A stretch of 64,000 nt of DNA from Amoebophrya sp. A120 (GCA_905178155.1 CAJINV010000013.1:1678281-1742280), one strand, 5' to 3'. Shown: positions 47,920-59,019, numbered from the stretch's first letter. Notes: a model not told the origin generated them from the letters alone. Program-made: numbers and translations.

Positions 47920-49837
47920 ATGAAGCCCACGACCGCGTTGGCGGAAACTTTTCTGTGCGGAGGTACTGGTGGAGGGAGCGCCGCGTCTGCTTCTTCAACG
48001 TCGAGTTCTTCTGCCAGGGACAGCGCCTCACGCCACGCAATGACTCTGCACCAGGTTGATAATCTCGACAAACTTCACGAAGCGATAATTTTCCGGAGGA
48101 ACCGAAATACGTTTGCGTATCCCAAACGGTTCCGCCGGAAAATGTTGAGCACGACTTCTTTCTACAACGACTGCTCGACCTCCAACACGCAAAATTCGGA
48201 GTGCCAGGACTTCCGCGGTCTGTTCGCCGCGAAAGAGCTCGTCCCGGAGGCCATGCTGACGTGCGGCGACGTGGAGCCGTTGTCCGGCAACCCGGTCGAC
48301 CCGTTCCGCCGGTTGCACTACGTGAAGGAGTCCCAGTCGAACATGTGGTACAAGTGCTGCGAGCAGCGGAACGAGGACCGGTTCGTCTTCAACTCCGGCC
48401 CGCCGCAGCTCCGGAACGAGGGCCCGTGGATCCCGGGCATTGGACCGCTCTACGGGATGAGCCGGCGGGTGCAGGAGGAGCTAAAGAAGTTAACGGACTT
48501 CGGGGGGCAGATCATCAACCTGCTCCAGTGGAACCAGCTCACGGGCGGCCTCTTCGCCGGCAGCCAGGCGGAGAAAATTCTGGAAAAGGCGCAGCTCGTA
48601 TCAAGATGAAAAATCCCCCCTCGTCCCCATATTCAAATGAAAATCCGTGATGCGGGACTTGTCGTGTACACAAGTGTCTTGCAGTAGGAGATCGCAGGCA
48701 GATCGTTTATGTGTGAACAGGCCTTGTGCTGTACTTAGGCACTTAGCATGGCAGACGTCTCCGCTGGAGGCCTTACAGCGCTACAAATAATTCGCTCCTG
48801 GATTTTCGTGCAAGACAGGAACGCTTATACTGAGAAGTATACCGCTTCAGTAGAAGGAGGGGGGATTTTTCCTCGTAATAGCTCGCGACGATCAAGACCA
48901 GCTGTGTGTCCGGGAAGGCGTGCTTGGGGCACAGTTTCACGGATCAGCTATGCGCTGGAAGTATGTCTGGGTCCACTTGAGGCCATGGAAAACTGCAATT
49001 TTGCATGACCGCAGGGAAGGAGCCTTTGTTTTCCTGCTCATGCGTAGTTACAGATGCAGATTTCAGAGTCATGTGAGATGACAAGCGTGACAATAAACCC
49101 GCAGTCGCACCCGTTTAGACCACCCAGACCCATTTGCAGTGCATACCAACGCGTGAAGTACAATATGATGCCGGCGAGAAATATGAAACTGTCAGGATTG
49201 AAATTGACAAAGTTGAAAAATTTGTGATGCATAAAACCGACACCAGTTGGAAGCCTAATTTCTAAGCGGCGCATGACAAATTTCGACGTCATCCAAATCC
49301 AGTCTGTCATGCTGTTTAGCGAAAGAAGGCATCCTTTGTCATGCTACTTTAGCAGCTTCTTCCCAAACCCGAAACAGGCTCACAACTGGCCCTCACAACT
49401 GGCCTCACTTGGAATCCCTGCAAGACAGTCACTACGTGCCTTGCATTTTATGCATCGCAGATTATTTCAACTTTGTCGATTTCAATCCTGACGCACCGAT
49501 AAGAAATCTTCGCTGCGCGTTGATGGAGAACCTGAAAACGAAGGTGGACTATTTCGGGCGCCGGAAGCAGACCCGGTTTTGCCAGTCGTTCAAGCGTTCC
49601 TTGGTCGAGAAGTTGCTGAAGCAGGTGAACGGGCTCACCCGGACGATATTGCGCAAAGCGGTCTCCTTCGTTCCCTTCAGCACGGGGTGCAGGGGAGCCC
49701 GGTTTGCGTGTCTGCAGCCGTACGACGGGATGGGAAAGAAGTACCGGGTGAATCTAGAAGAGCCGACTTGCGTCGACACAGGATGGAAAAATGAACCCTG
49801 GACCTTTCCCCACAATTATCAAGTGACTTTTCTGTAA
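47920..49837 (+). CDS. Cys-rich lineage-specific protein with three introners
   Basis: Model: 47920-48598, 48886-48948, 49151-49181, 49507-49837; phases agree at every junction. The protein has a Ser-rich start, then FAYPKRFRRKMLSTTSFYND with paired cysteines, WYKCCEQRNEDRFVFNSGPP, GPWIPGIGPLYGMSRR, GGQIINLLQWNQLTGGLFAG, and after the introners a basic region (RRKQTRFCQSFKRSLVEKLL) and TFPHNYQVTFL. The frame is also open upstream to 47800, so the true start may be earlier or in the preceding exon set (46406-47530). No family recognised. Confidence 0.6.
48599..48880 (+). mobile_element. introner, duplication GCTCG
   Basis: 282 bp between perfect GCTCG copies (48594-48598, 48881-48885). Ends are TATCAAGATGAAAAATCCCC and a right end with GGGGGGATTTTTCCTCGTAATA. 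Same family as 26530. Removal gives EKAQLATIKTSCVSGK in frame. Confidence 0.9.
48949..49145 (+). mobile_element. introner (degenerate duplication TCAGC/CCAAC)
   Basis: 197 bp with ends TATGCGCTGGAAGTATGTCT (then GGGTCCAC) and (right end reverse-complemented) TATGCACTGCAAATGGGTCT (then GGGTGG). Flanks match at three of five. Removal gives HSFTDQRVKYNMMPAR in frame. Confidence 0.75.
49182..49501 (+). mobile_element. introner with long inverted ends, duplication AGAAA
   Basis: 320 bp between perfect AGAAA copies (49177-49181, 49502-49506). The inverted ends are unusually long: about 40 bp around CAGGATTGAAATTGACAAAG and GATGCATAAAA, mirrored near 49448-49492. Only a 31-nt exon separates it from the previous introner. 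Removal gives MMPARNLRCALMENL in frame. Confidence 0.88.
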
Positions 49838-50874
49838 CAAAATGGCAGGATGTAGATGACGATGGTGATGAAGAGACTACTAGGGCATGAGAGTCAAAAA
49901 TCCAGTACGTATTTTTTCGTAAAAGACCACCAGTTGCCAGCGCTGTCAAAATGTCCCTTCACCAATGTTTGTCCTGCGAAAGAGAAAGACCAATCTCTCC
50001 GATCTACTAAAAGGAAGGTCGGAATAAAAAGGCCTGCAACGGTTCTAGCTAGCGATAGCGTTCTCCTTTTCATCGCCACATAGCGTTTGTAGTTTTGCTT
50101 CGAAGTTGTAGAGAGACATCTATGAGTTTGCAAGCCTGTTCGATGTCGTTTTGATGTCGACGCAAAGAGAAGAAAACATCACAGTCAAAGCGGCAAAATT
50201 TGATTATGATTGTCGACACAGTCCACCTCGCGAAAGCGAACCGAGGATCCGATACAGATGTGGTCATTTCATCAATCTTTTGGTCCTTTTCTGGCTCCTA
50301 CCGCGGTTTGTTTTGGATGACACGACGATAGTGCGTTTTTTTTGATTCGTAGGAAGAATGAAAGAACCCAGCTCAGCGGCAAGATTGATTAGGACGATGA
50401 GACGGAACTGTTACGCCCTGGCACTGAATAAGTAGAAAATAGAACGGTTTTATTGAGGAGAGTGGAAGAAGTACAACTAGTCAGCACCGCTACGGACACA
50501 AATTTTTACGATTAGCCGGAGTTCGTTGTAGGAACAAAAGCACTCTAGTTTGAAACGAAATTTGTACTACTAGTAGATGTTTATTGAACGCGTCGTGTTT
50601 TTTATTTCACGTAGAAGTATATGATTTTTGTTACCCCGAAGATCGCACGACCTAGACCTTGAAGTAGTACTCACCGCAAAAAAAAAAACCCGTCGCCTAA
50701 CTAAGGTGAAGTATGTTCCGACATAAGTAATATATGAGACAGTTTTTGAAGATTTCTTTTCGCACGTCCCGTAACCCCACCTGAAAGTGAAAATCCCCCA
50801 CGAGGAAAAAGTACTATACTTACCCCCAGCACTAACCACCACATTTAGATTTATCATCCCCAACGCGATCGCGA
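49838..50874. other. intergenic spacer before the E2 gene
   Basis: No coding signal recognised. It should hold the promoter and 5' UTR of the E2 gene; the start at 50875 follows a C- and A-rich leader. Confidence 0.4.
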
Positions 50875-53574
50875 ATGGCGGCGTTTAACTACGGTTACCC
50901 CGGTTATCCGGGTGGCGGCGCTCCGAGCAAGCCCGCGGCGCCGATTCCGGAGAACATTCAGGCGAAGTCGCAGGGACGGCTGATGAAGGAGCAGAAAATG
51001 ATGCATGAGCAGCGGGACGAGATGGCGGAGCTGGGAATCTACGTCCGGTGGGACGAAAACGTGCTCACCAAGGTGAAAGCTCTCATTGTCGGCCCCCCAG
51101 AAACGCCATACCAGAACGGGTATTGGAATATCAAAGCTGTGAAGTTCATCCACGTTTCTTCTCAGGAACAATTGGTGCTTTTAGTTTTAGCATACATGCA
51201 GAGAAATGAAAAACGAGATTCAAGAACTGAAATTCCATGCAGGTTTTTCTTTTTCGACGTTGACTTTCCGGGGAATTATCCCTACGCTCCGCCGAAAGTC
51301 ATGTTTCGCACCGGCGACGGGCGAGTACGCTTCAACCCGAATTTATACGTGGAGGGAAAGGTGTGCTTGTCGATTCTGGGCACGTGGCAGGGGCCGGGAT
51401 GGACCAGTATTGGATGCTTTTTTTGTGCCGCACTGTCACGCTTGCGGCTTTGAAATTCTGTCATGCATGACGCGAAGAATTATCGTTATGTATGAGAGTG
51501 GCTCTTGATCTTTTTAATGCAAACAGCGAGTAGAAAAAAATTTGAGTATCAAGTATCGTCGAGGAGAACCACTCATATTACCTCTAGGTATCTGCAATCT
51601 CCGATCGGTCCTGATCACGATTCAGTCGTTGATGTCGAATCACCCGATTTTATCGCCCGGAAAATAAACGTAAACTTTTTCACTGGAAGACACCTACCGA
51701 TCCACTGCCTTAAAAATGGATAAATACGCATGTACTAGTACAGAACAGGACAAGCGCTTTCCTGTTGCATCCTATGCATGGTGCATCACAGGACAGTTTA
51801 AAGATATCCTCGACCACAGTGAAGCAGTTTTCTAAATTTTCATGCGATAGAGTACCAACGAGCCCGGCCACGAGAACTCCACGGGGAAGAAGGAAGACAC
51901 CGACTACAATAAAATCCTTACCTACGAGACCGTGCACGTTGGTGTGTTGAAGATGCACCAGATGCCCCCGACGGGGTTCGAGATCTTCCGCGAGGAGTTG
52001 AACGAGCTGTTTGCGAAGAATTACGAAACATTCGAGCCGGTTTTGAAGAAGTACGACTCGGAGTATCAAGTAGAAAAGTGTTCCCACGATCCCAAAATGT
52101 GCATGTGGAACAAGTGTTTGTGTTGTAAAAGTTCTCAATGGACTAAACATTTGCCTCCTTGCATGTATCAGCATGACATCAAACTGGCAAGCCGGAATGG
52201 CTTAAGTAGACAATTGCTGGAAAAAGGCCCAGCGCGGGGCGGACTTGTCATGTCGGAGCTGCTGCTTTGCGCACCTTGAATCCGAAGCAGTGTTCTTTTC
52301 ACTTGGAAACTACTAACTTTGCAACGCAAACACTTCTTGGAGCTACTTAACTTCCCGGGTCGTGGGGGCATTTTTGATTTTGATACCAACCAGGGCAAAG
52401 TGGTCCGAAGCCCGATCTGGCAGTTCTCCTGTACTTTCGATCCGAAGAAGGTCCGGGAGGGGTTGAAAAAGGAGCTGGCGAAGATCGCGGGAAACAACAA
52501 AAAAGCAGGAACTACTACCGTGGGGTCCCCGAAGAAGGGGCCGGTCGCGGTGGAGAGCAGAGAGAAAGACGAGGAGGTCCTAGATAAGGCGAACTGCAAA
52601 ACCACGGCAGCTAGTACCTCCAAGGGCACTACGACCAGCTCCTCGGGGGTCAGTATCGACGTGAAAAGTCTGCCCACACCACAGTGTTAATTGCTGCCAA
52701 CTACATGCAGCTGAGTAATAGATCAGGAATAGGAAAAACGACGAAACAACTACTGAGGAATGTTGTACTTTCAACCTCACTTCTTGGCGCTCGCTGTCGG
52801 AACTGCACGAAAACATCATGATGCGTGGGAACAATAAAGCAGTCTTCTTTTGGTTTTGTTGTTTCGTCCGTTTCATTTCTTAAAATGTCAACATGCTTCA
52901 AGAAGCAAGTTCGTTTTGCAACAACTCCTGATGCCTACATATTATGCCCGGAAATGCATTCTGGCAGATGTCCACTGTCTCACTGCAGTGAAATCTGTCA
53001 TGCGTGTCGTTTTTTAGTTTCATGGCGTATCTATAATGCATAGCAGCGGCGGACCAGATCAATCTCAAAATTGCTCGTCCTTTTGGTCACGATTTTTTTT
53101 TATTTCATTTGAAAGTTTTGTACATCTTTCTCTCCTGGGAACGAACCAGACGGAGTAACAGGCATGACAAATTTCCAATGTGAATGTGGTGTGGGTGGTC
53201 GTGTTTTCCTCTTGTCCATACGAAACGAGAAGGAAGTAGTAGCCGCAAATGCAGCCGCCAAGAAAGCTGGTTCCTCCACGACCGTATCAAATGCTATGAA
53301 AAAGAACGACAAAAGCAGTGCCACCGGGGCGGGTCCTTCCTCGGTAAAGGAGAAGAAAGACTCGAAAGCGACGACGAGCATGAAGAAAAAGGAAGACCAG
53401 CACGTGGTGGAAGATGACAACAAAAAGACCGCTGCAGCAGCATCATCCACCAAAGCTATGAAGAAAGCCCCCGCGGCGGCTGCAGCCTCCGATGAGAAGT
53501 CGGAGAGCGGCGGGGCCAAGGGACCGAATTCCAAAAAAGCCAAACGGGAACCCTCTTCCAAAAGCGCGAAGTGA
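50875..53574 (+). CDS. UBE2Z-like ubiquitin-conjugating enzyme (430 aa)
   Basis: E2 enzyme carrying ubiquitin or a ubiquitin-like protein as a thioester on Cys. The UBC fold is clear: DENVLTKVKALIVGPPETPY, FFFDVDFPGNYPYAPPKVMF, RFNPNLYVEGKVCLSILGTW (active-site Cys in KVCLSI), then SVLITIQSLMSNHP, NEPGHENSTGKKEDTDYNKI and TYETVHVGVLKM. The last segments match the UBE2Z extension rather than short E2s. Exons: 50875-51119, 51243-51406, 51588-51650, 51855-52063, 52391-52653, 53226-53574 (1293 nt, divisible by three). The first two introns are GT-AG; the last three are introner-like. The final exon adds a Lys/Ala/Ser-rich tail (KKNDKSSATGAGPSSVKEKK and onward) absent from human UBE2Z; its assignment to this gene rests on frame alone. 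Confidence 0.88.
51651..51849 (+). mobile_element. probable introner in E2 gene
   Basis: 199 bp with ends TATCGCCCGGAAAATAAACG and (right end reverse-complemented) TATCGCATGAAAATTTAGAA. Flanks GATTT and GAGTA are only partly alike. Removal gives SNHP followed by two residues and NEPGHE, as expected from UBE2Z. No GT donor is available. Confidence 0.65.
52064..52385 (+). mobile_element. introner in E2 gene
   Basis: 322 bp with ends TATCAAGTAGAAAAGTGTTC (then CCACGATCC) and (right end reverse-complemented) TATCAAAATCAAAAATGCCC (then CCACGACCC). Flanks CGGAG and CCAAC differ. Removal is in frame (KKYDSE to QGKVVRSP). Confidence 0.75.
52654..53220 (+). mobile_element. long introner-like element before the Lys-rich tail
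   Basis: 567 bp with ends TATCGACGTGAAAAGTCTGC (then CCACACCACA) and (right end reverse-complemented) TATGGACAAGAGGAAAACAC (then GACCACCCACACCACA). Flanks GTCAG and CGAAA do not match. Removal is in frame and appends the Lys/Ala-rich exon. Its length may mean an insertion inside an introner. Confidence 0.6.
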
Positions 53575-54608
53575 TGACACTGATGTCGTAATATAATTCT
53601 GAATACTTGAGCATCTACATCTACTACTGTGATGTGATTACTACTAGTAGAGTGGTTTCTTGGAAGATTTCATTACCATTGTACTTTCCCCTACTACTTC
53701 TTCACGTTTTGATGTCCCGTTTTATATCATCTACGGCAGTGACAATGAATGGATCAGGAGTGCTGCCCTCCAAGGGCGAGGAATGAAGAAGAAACGTGAA
53801 GAATGTTTGACCCAAAAGAAAATACAGCCCATTTCTTCAAGAACGTCGACTGTGTATCAACGCAAGAAAAAATATAGTATCTCGAACAAAGGAAACCACC
53901 CGCGCGACGGAAATGAAGTTCTAGTGACAAGCAGTTCGGCTCCTGCAGGAGGTCTTGTCGCAGCACTGATTTATGGGGACAACGCGAAATAAATTCGTTC
54001 CTGGAACTGTTCTCTTGATGATCTGAAATTGTGAGCAGCAAGAGCTGTTAGATGGAGCTAACTAGTGGAAGGATGAAATTTGCAGATCACCTGACGATAG
54101 AAACAATGATCGATTTTTTGAGCGACGAAACGGTCGATGATTCTGAACCGATCAGTGATGTGAGACGAAGAACAGCTACTTCCTTCCCGTTCGCAGCTGG
54201 GAAAATTCGTCTCTTGTGTCAGCAACGATACGAACTCAACATTCGGCGCAATAAAGGTAGACCGTGAAAAATGCGCAACTTTGCTTTCTGCGTTTTGACC
54301 AATCTTCTTTGCAGTGGTGGAAAAGTGGCAGGGTGTAAGTGGAATTGCTGAAGAATGAAGTTCTCTTTTGTCAGCAATAAGTCGAGCACTATGAAAGCGG
54401 AATAAGAATGCGCCTCTAGCATCGGAAGGGCTCGCCTTTATACTTGTTTTTGCCGTTTTTAATACAATTTCGCTCAACAGGACGCAAAGAAACGATGTGT
54501 TTCTTCATCCGAGACAAAAGTTTATGCTTGTGAAAGTGGGCTTCCTGTCGTTGGACCCGGAAGGCTGCTTGTCGACCGCAGAAGCTCATCCGGAAACAGC
54601 GCGAGGAA
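53575..54608. other. intergenic spacer
   Basis: No supported gene. A short frame at 53660-53992 has no domain. The region ahead of 54609 should contain the start signals of the BUD23-like gene. Confidence 0.4.
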
Positions 54609-57600
54609 ATGTCCGACCGCACGCGTGCAGGAGAGGACCATCTTCCATTGGCGGAAGGCAGTCACTTCGACCTAGCGCGGCAAGCCGCCGACGTCATCTC
54701 ACATCTGCCCAAAAAGGAGGTGGACTGCGATGAGGCAGAGAAGTTGCAGGATCATGCAGGGGCGTTGTCCAACCGCACAACTGCGGATAAAAATGATACG
54801 CACGAAGATCGGTCAGAAGTCTTCGCGTCCGATGATGTCTCCGAGCTGCAGAACAAAAGCTACTCGACGTCCTCGTCGCTGCCCCCTTCGAACAAGAAAC
54901 TGCCGTTGGGAAGAACTACAAAATCTACCAGCACTCCACGCATGAAGCCCTGGATTCTGAAAAAGCTGTTTACCAAACAAGACCGGACCCTTGCGCAGGC
55001 GTTTCCGGCGAACCTGCTGACCGATGCAATCACGGTGGTGCAGTACCTTAAGAAGAAGAAGGATATCCTCGCGAAATTCGGACCAGATTGGGTCCAAAGA
55101 ATAGAATCCGCGATCGCGAAGCACACCGAGTTTGACTCCATCGCAGCCCTGGGCAAGCAGCTCGAGCAGTGGCGGGTGGAGGCGCAAACGGTGGGCTTCA
55201 ATGCGGACGCGTACTACACGGAAAAGAGGGTCGCCGGCTACACTGCGCACTTGACGTCAAATCTTCACACGAAGGGTAGTGGTTCTTCTCTTTGCACCAC
55301 CACGGGGGGAACAACTGAGATGAAAAACGAAGCTGCTGCCTTTTGTTCAACATCGACGGAGGTGGGTGCCGTAGTTGCCGATCACGAAGACCAGCAGGAC
55401 CTGCACTGCGACAGACAGAACAAGGAGCAGCACCCTTGCAAAGCCCGGAAGCTGGAGGACGGGACTGCGAAAGGAGTCGGTGCATCAACCGGCAAAATAA
55501 AAAACCGCGACACAGCATTGCTTCCAGTGCCCGCGTCCAGTTTCTCCAAAACAAGAAGTGGGACGAGAAGTTGTACTAGTATTACCTGCAGCTCCACGCA
55601 GCTATCCGTTCGGGCAGTTGTTCCACCCCCGGTGGAACCAGCGCAAGACACCACGGGAAGCTCGCAGATGGCTCTGGCGCAGATCTGTGTGGGCTGCTTG
55701 AATTGGGAGAAGGACGACGTCGTGGCGCTGGAGGAAGGGAGGGCAACTTTGTGGCAGGACTGGGAGATGAAGAGGATGGGCGCGCTGGGAGGAAAAAAAA
55801 TTGAAGAACAATTATCGGAGGAGAAGATGTTGAAAAGGAACAGCGGAGGACCCGCAGCTACGGTTTCCTCGTCATCGCCCGTGGCTCAGAACAATTTTTC
55901 GAAAGTTCGGTCTTCAGGAGAACAAATCGAGAAAGACCCGACCAAGAAAATGAATGCCAAAATAAATCCCCCAGCACCGGAAAATAAGCTAATCACGAAA
56001 AATAAAAGGGAAGCCGCGACGGAAGGAACTACAACCTCTTCTTCCCCCCACGACCCCGCCAAAAAATCATCCACTTTCCTGGTCGCGGATTTCGGGTGCG
56101 GAACGGGGCTCAGCTCCCACGCGTTCCCGGCGAACAGTTTTGTCCTGGGTGTGGACGGGTCGTCCGCGATGTTGAACCGTTGCACACTCGGGGGCAGGTA
56201 CGGCGGAGACCGAATTTTTGCCGACTTGTCCCAGGGCGTACCTTTCCGGGCGAACGTACTCGACGCGGCGATTTCCGTTGCGTGCGTCCACTACCTGTGC
56301 GTCCGCGGCCCGGACGACCGACCTGGGGAAGAGCGGGTGCGGCGCTTGTTGGACTACCCGATCCGGGACAACAACTACTGCTACCAGTTTTTCAAGCACG
56401 GAGACCTGACTCTGGACCAAATCGCCGCGAAGTTGCTGCATGCGGCGAGGAAAGGCGAAGATGAGCGGGAGCTGGGGCGGGCGCAGGAGATAGAGGAAGA
56501 TGTTGAACAAAACCGGGAAGATGTTGATGTTGATCAACATCTTCCTCAAACTGCTAGTAGCACACAAGCAACTACTGGTGCCAAAAAAACCTACCCCGTG
56601 CTGGTCCGCGACTTCCCCCACCTGAAGGACCATCAGGAGCGCATGTTTCTCGTCGGCAATTCGGGCGTGGGCGACTGCAACTTTCCGTACTGCAAGCTGT
56701 TTCAAGACGACCAATTGTATCTGGAGCGGAACACGTACACGCGGGCTGTTCTGGACGAGGGCAAGTGTGGTCTTCGTGGGGTGGAAGTCAAAGAGAACGG
56801 ATCTGTTCAACCACTTGTTCCGGACAGAATTATCGCGGATCATGAAAAGCCGGTGCAGAAGTGCGGCGTGGAGCAGACTGTGAAATTTTTGCAAGTGGAG
56901 TACGCAGAAGTAAGCTCATTATGCCAGTTGACATTGCTGCAGCTCTTCCATGCTCGGGAGTCCTACATCCGGTACAAAAAATGCGGGGCAATTCACCCGG
57001 AAGATGACCACAAACGGGAATTGGAGGCGAATTTGCTACTGGATAGCGAACGGGGGTACTACGAAGAGTCTGCGGACAGGAGAAAGCTACGAACTTACAA
57101 TCCCGAACCTGCTCGGACCCCTAGTGCCCAAAAGCCGCGAACGGGCCCTCCACACCGATTGGAAAAGTTGGAGAAGTCGTCCCCTTGTCCCTTGACGTCT
57201 ACTTCTATTGCGGACGGGGAGTCCGCACTGGAAGCGGACGCTACTTCTATTGCTTCTTCAACCATTTCACCAAAGCCGACCATGATTACCGTGACCGGAC
57301 TCACCACCCACAGGCAGTGGGCCAAAAAGCTAGTCGAAGGCGTTTTCGGCGGGGAGGAGGCCGTAAAGTCGGAGAATTTCCGAAAGATCGCGGCTTTCCT
57401 GCAGGACCATTTCGACTGGACGGTGCGAAAATACGTGAAACAGGTGTCGCACTTCATTCGCAAGGTGAAGCACGAACAGCAGCGGGTTTTCTCAGATAAG
57501 TCTTTCATCAAAGTTGCCCGCCTGGATACGGCGAAAAATTACGCCGATCTGCTCGCCAACCACTGGGCGCCGATTGTGCAGGAGTACCATTTTCACGACA

Positions 57601-58046
57601 TGGGGGAGTTCGACAGCGCAACGATTGCGAAGGCCGCGCGGGTGCGAACAGAGCTGATCAAAAACTGGAAGGAACCGCAAGAGTGTCAATTACATCTATG
57701 GTGGAAGGAGGGTCGGCTGACATTGCAGGATCCTTGGGACCTTTTCGAGCGGTTGATGCAGGAGCAGACCGAGGAAACAAGCGATCAGCACGGCTACCGT
57801 TGCGGTCATCATCCTGGTCATCATCCCACCTCGACGGATGTTCTTGAGGACGTGCGCGAAGAGAAGAGTGTTTTTGCGGGAGGACCACAGCTGCAGACGA
57901 TGGCTCAGCGGAGACGGCTCATTTTGTCGGTACTGAAAACGCTGAATTTGAACTATCCCAATAGCGCAAAGAGGCTGCGCACCGTGAAGGATGAAACCCT
58001 CGCGAAAGTGTTGGCTGTAGGAAGTTACGATACGGTGTGCGGCTAA
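54609..58046 (+). CDS. BUD23-like rRNA (guanine-N7) methyltransferase, hugely expanded (1145 aa)
   Basis: BUD23 methylates a guanine at N7 in small-subunit rRNA with SAM. The SAM-binding core starts near residue 487: FLVADFGCGTGLSSHAF (motif I), FVLGVDGSSAMLNRC (motif II region), FADLSQGVPFRANVLDAAIS and VACVHYLCV, which match BUD23 strongly. The C terminus LNLNYPNSAKRLRTV parallels BUD23's YPNS-containing end. BUD23 is usually about 280 residues. Here there are about 480 residues before the core, including a helical segment (LAQAFPANLLTDAITVVQYL) and low complexity, and several hundred after it with Ser/Glu-rich linkers and a helical block (FRKIAAFLQDHFDWTVRKYV). A single uninterrupted frame with no introner. 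The inserted parts are not recognised. Confidence 0.8.
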   Translation: MSDRTRAGEDHLPLAEGSHFDLARQAADVISHLPKKEVDCDEAEKLQDHAGALSNRTTADKNDTHEDRSEVFASDDVSELQNKSYSTSSSLPPSNKKLPLGRTTKSTSTPRMKPWILKKLFTKQDRTLAQAFPANLLTDAITVVQYLKKKKDILAKFGPDWVQRIESAIAKHTEFDSIAALGKQLEQWRVEAQTVGFNADAYYTEKRVAGYTAHLTSNLHTKGSGSSLCTTTGGTTEMKNEAAAFCSTSTEVGAVVADHEDQQDLHCDRQNKEQHPCKARKLEDGTAKGVGASTGKIKNRDTALLPVPASSFSKTRSGTRSCTSITCSSTQLSVRAVVPPPVEPAQDTTGSSQMALAQICVGCLNWEKDDVVALEEGRATLWQDWEMKRMGALGGKKIEEQLSEEKMLKRNSGGPAATVSSSSPVAQNNFSKVRSSGEQIEKDPTKKMNAKINPPAPENKLITKNKREAATEGTTTSSSPHDPAKKSSTFLVADFGCGTGLSSHAFPANSFVLGVDGSSAMLNRCTLGGRYGGDRIFADLSQGVPFRANVLDAAISVACVHYLCVRGPDDRPGEERVRRLLDYPIRDNNYCYQFFKHGDLTLDQIAAKLLHAARKGEDERELGRAQEIEEDVEQNREDVDVDQHLPQTASSTQATTGAKKTYPVLVRDFPHLKDHQERMFLVGNSGVGDCNFPYCKLFQDDQLYLERNTYTRAVLDEGKCGLRGVEVKENGSVQPLVPDRIIADHEKPVQKCGVEQTVKFLQVEYAEVSSLCQLTLLQLFHARESYIRYKKCGAIHPEDDHKRELEANLLLDSERGYYEESADRRKLRTYNPEPARTPSAQKPRTGPPHRLEKLEKSSPCPLTSTSIADGESALEADATSIASSTISPKPTMITVTGLTTHRQWAKKLVEGVFGGEEAVKSENFRKIAAFLQDHFDWTVRKYVKQVSHFIRKVKHEQQRVFSDKSFIKVARLDTAKNYADLLANHWAPIVQEYHFHDMGEFDSATIAKAARVRTELIKNWKEPQECQLHLWWKEGRLTLQDPWDLFERLMQEQTEETSDQHGYRCGHHPGHHPTSTDVLEDVREEKSVFAGGPQLQTMAQRRRLILSVLKTLNLNYPNSAKRLRTVKDETLAKVLAVGSYDTVCG

Positions 58047-58758
58047 GCTGATTATTGGATTGTTCTTGCACATCACCTTTGGTTGAGTGTTAAAGTATCT
58101 TGAAGTGACAGTGTCACCACGGCCAATTTTTTGCGCATAGCCAGTAAATCTTCTAAACGTGTAGGCAGTGTGATAAGTACCGTGATTGCAGCATAGGAAA
58201 GCTCGAGTGATAAAAATCGCTGCAAATTATATATAAAGCAAGGTACAGTAGACACACACAAGAAGAACATATTTCTTTTAGGTTTTCAAGAAGCCATACT
58301 AGTTCACTCCGCCATGCGTACTAAATCCACACACTGTCAGGAGGAAAGAACCTTCCGAAATTGTAAAAGCGACATTTTCTTGGCGACAAACTACAGCCTG
58401 GGGTGATGAAAGCATCACAAAGCCTAAGCCTTGCTTGTTTTCATCTCTTGATTAACGCCTATTTTGTTTAAAATTACGAATTTTTTTGTTCGACAAATCG
58501 GTTTCTTTGCTGGACCCAGGATCAACTACAACTGTGAGCTACTGAAGACCTTTTGTTTCGGCAGTAGCCCTGGGCTGCATCGCAAGCTGTTTTCTTTTCC
58601 AAAGATGTTTCGAAAATGAGAGTGTAAAGAAGTTCGTTTGTGTTTCTTCTGTTTGTACTCTGTCTTGCTACGGATTTTCACTTCAGTCTTCAATCTGGGC
58701 GAATTTATATGAGCATACTGTCGTTCTCAGCGGAATAAGATTGCTCTCCAGCGGGCGC
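58047..58758. other. intergenic, with duplicated upstream sequence
   Basis: No gene recognised. Around 58672-58705 the sequence (GATTTTCACTTCAG, then CTGGGCGAA) also occurs near 62333-62363 upstream of the intact TMEM14-like gene, so the duplication that made the TMEM14 copy extended into the 5' flank. Confidence 0.6.
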
Positions 58759-59019
58759 TTGCCGGGCAAGGCGTTGTGGATCTCAACATCACTGCGGGCA
58801 CGCTAGTCGGCGTTGGCAGCATACTGGGTGACACGCGAAAAAAGTCCTTACCCTCCCTTGTCGCGGGAGCAGTGCTCGGCGCAGCGTACTACGGAGCCGC
58901 ATAGTTGGTTGATCGACTAGACTCCGTGAAGGGAATCCAAGCAGGCGCAGCTACCTCGGCGTCCCTGACCGCCGCAATGCTGCCACGATACCTAATAACC
59001 AAGGCGTTCATGCCTGCAG
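58759..59019 (+). pseudogene. decayed TMEM14-like copy, first exon
   Basis: Nearly collinear with the first exon of the intact gene at 62450: LNITAGTLVGVGSILGDTRK, KSLPSLVAGAVLGAAYYGAA, then TAG at 58902-58904 where the intact gene has TAT, then LVDRLDSVKGIQAGAATSAS and LTAAMLPRYLITKAFMPAG. The start ATG is TTG here. The donor after GCAG is kept. The lost start plus a nonsense codon indicate this exon no longer encodes a TMEM14 protein. Confidence 0.85.

Noticed and set aside
46406-49837. Merging the 46406-47530 and 47920-49837 models into one gene
   Set aside because: Plausible from shared Cys-rich character, but no in-frame junction could be found between 47454 and 47920, so they are listed separately.
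51407-51587. Introner in the E2 gene starting TATTGG
   Set aside because: A GT-AG intron (A then GTATTGG, CTCTAG then GTATC) gives the expected protein, and the right end does not mirror the left.
53164-53574. Separate Lys-rich 136-residue protein
   Set aside because: Its start lies inside a candidate introner (52654-53220). The coding part after 53226 is in frame with the E2 gene, so it is treated as that gene's last exon.
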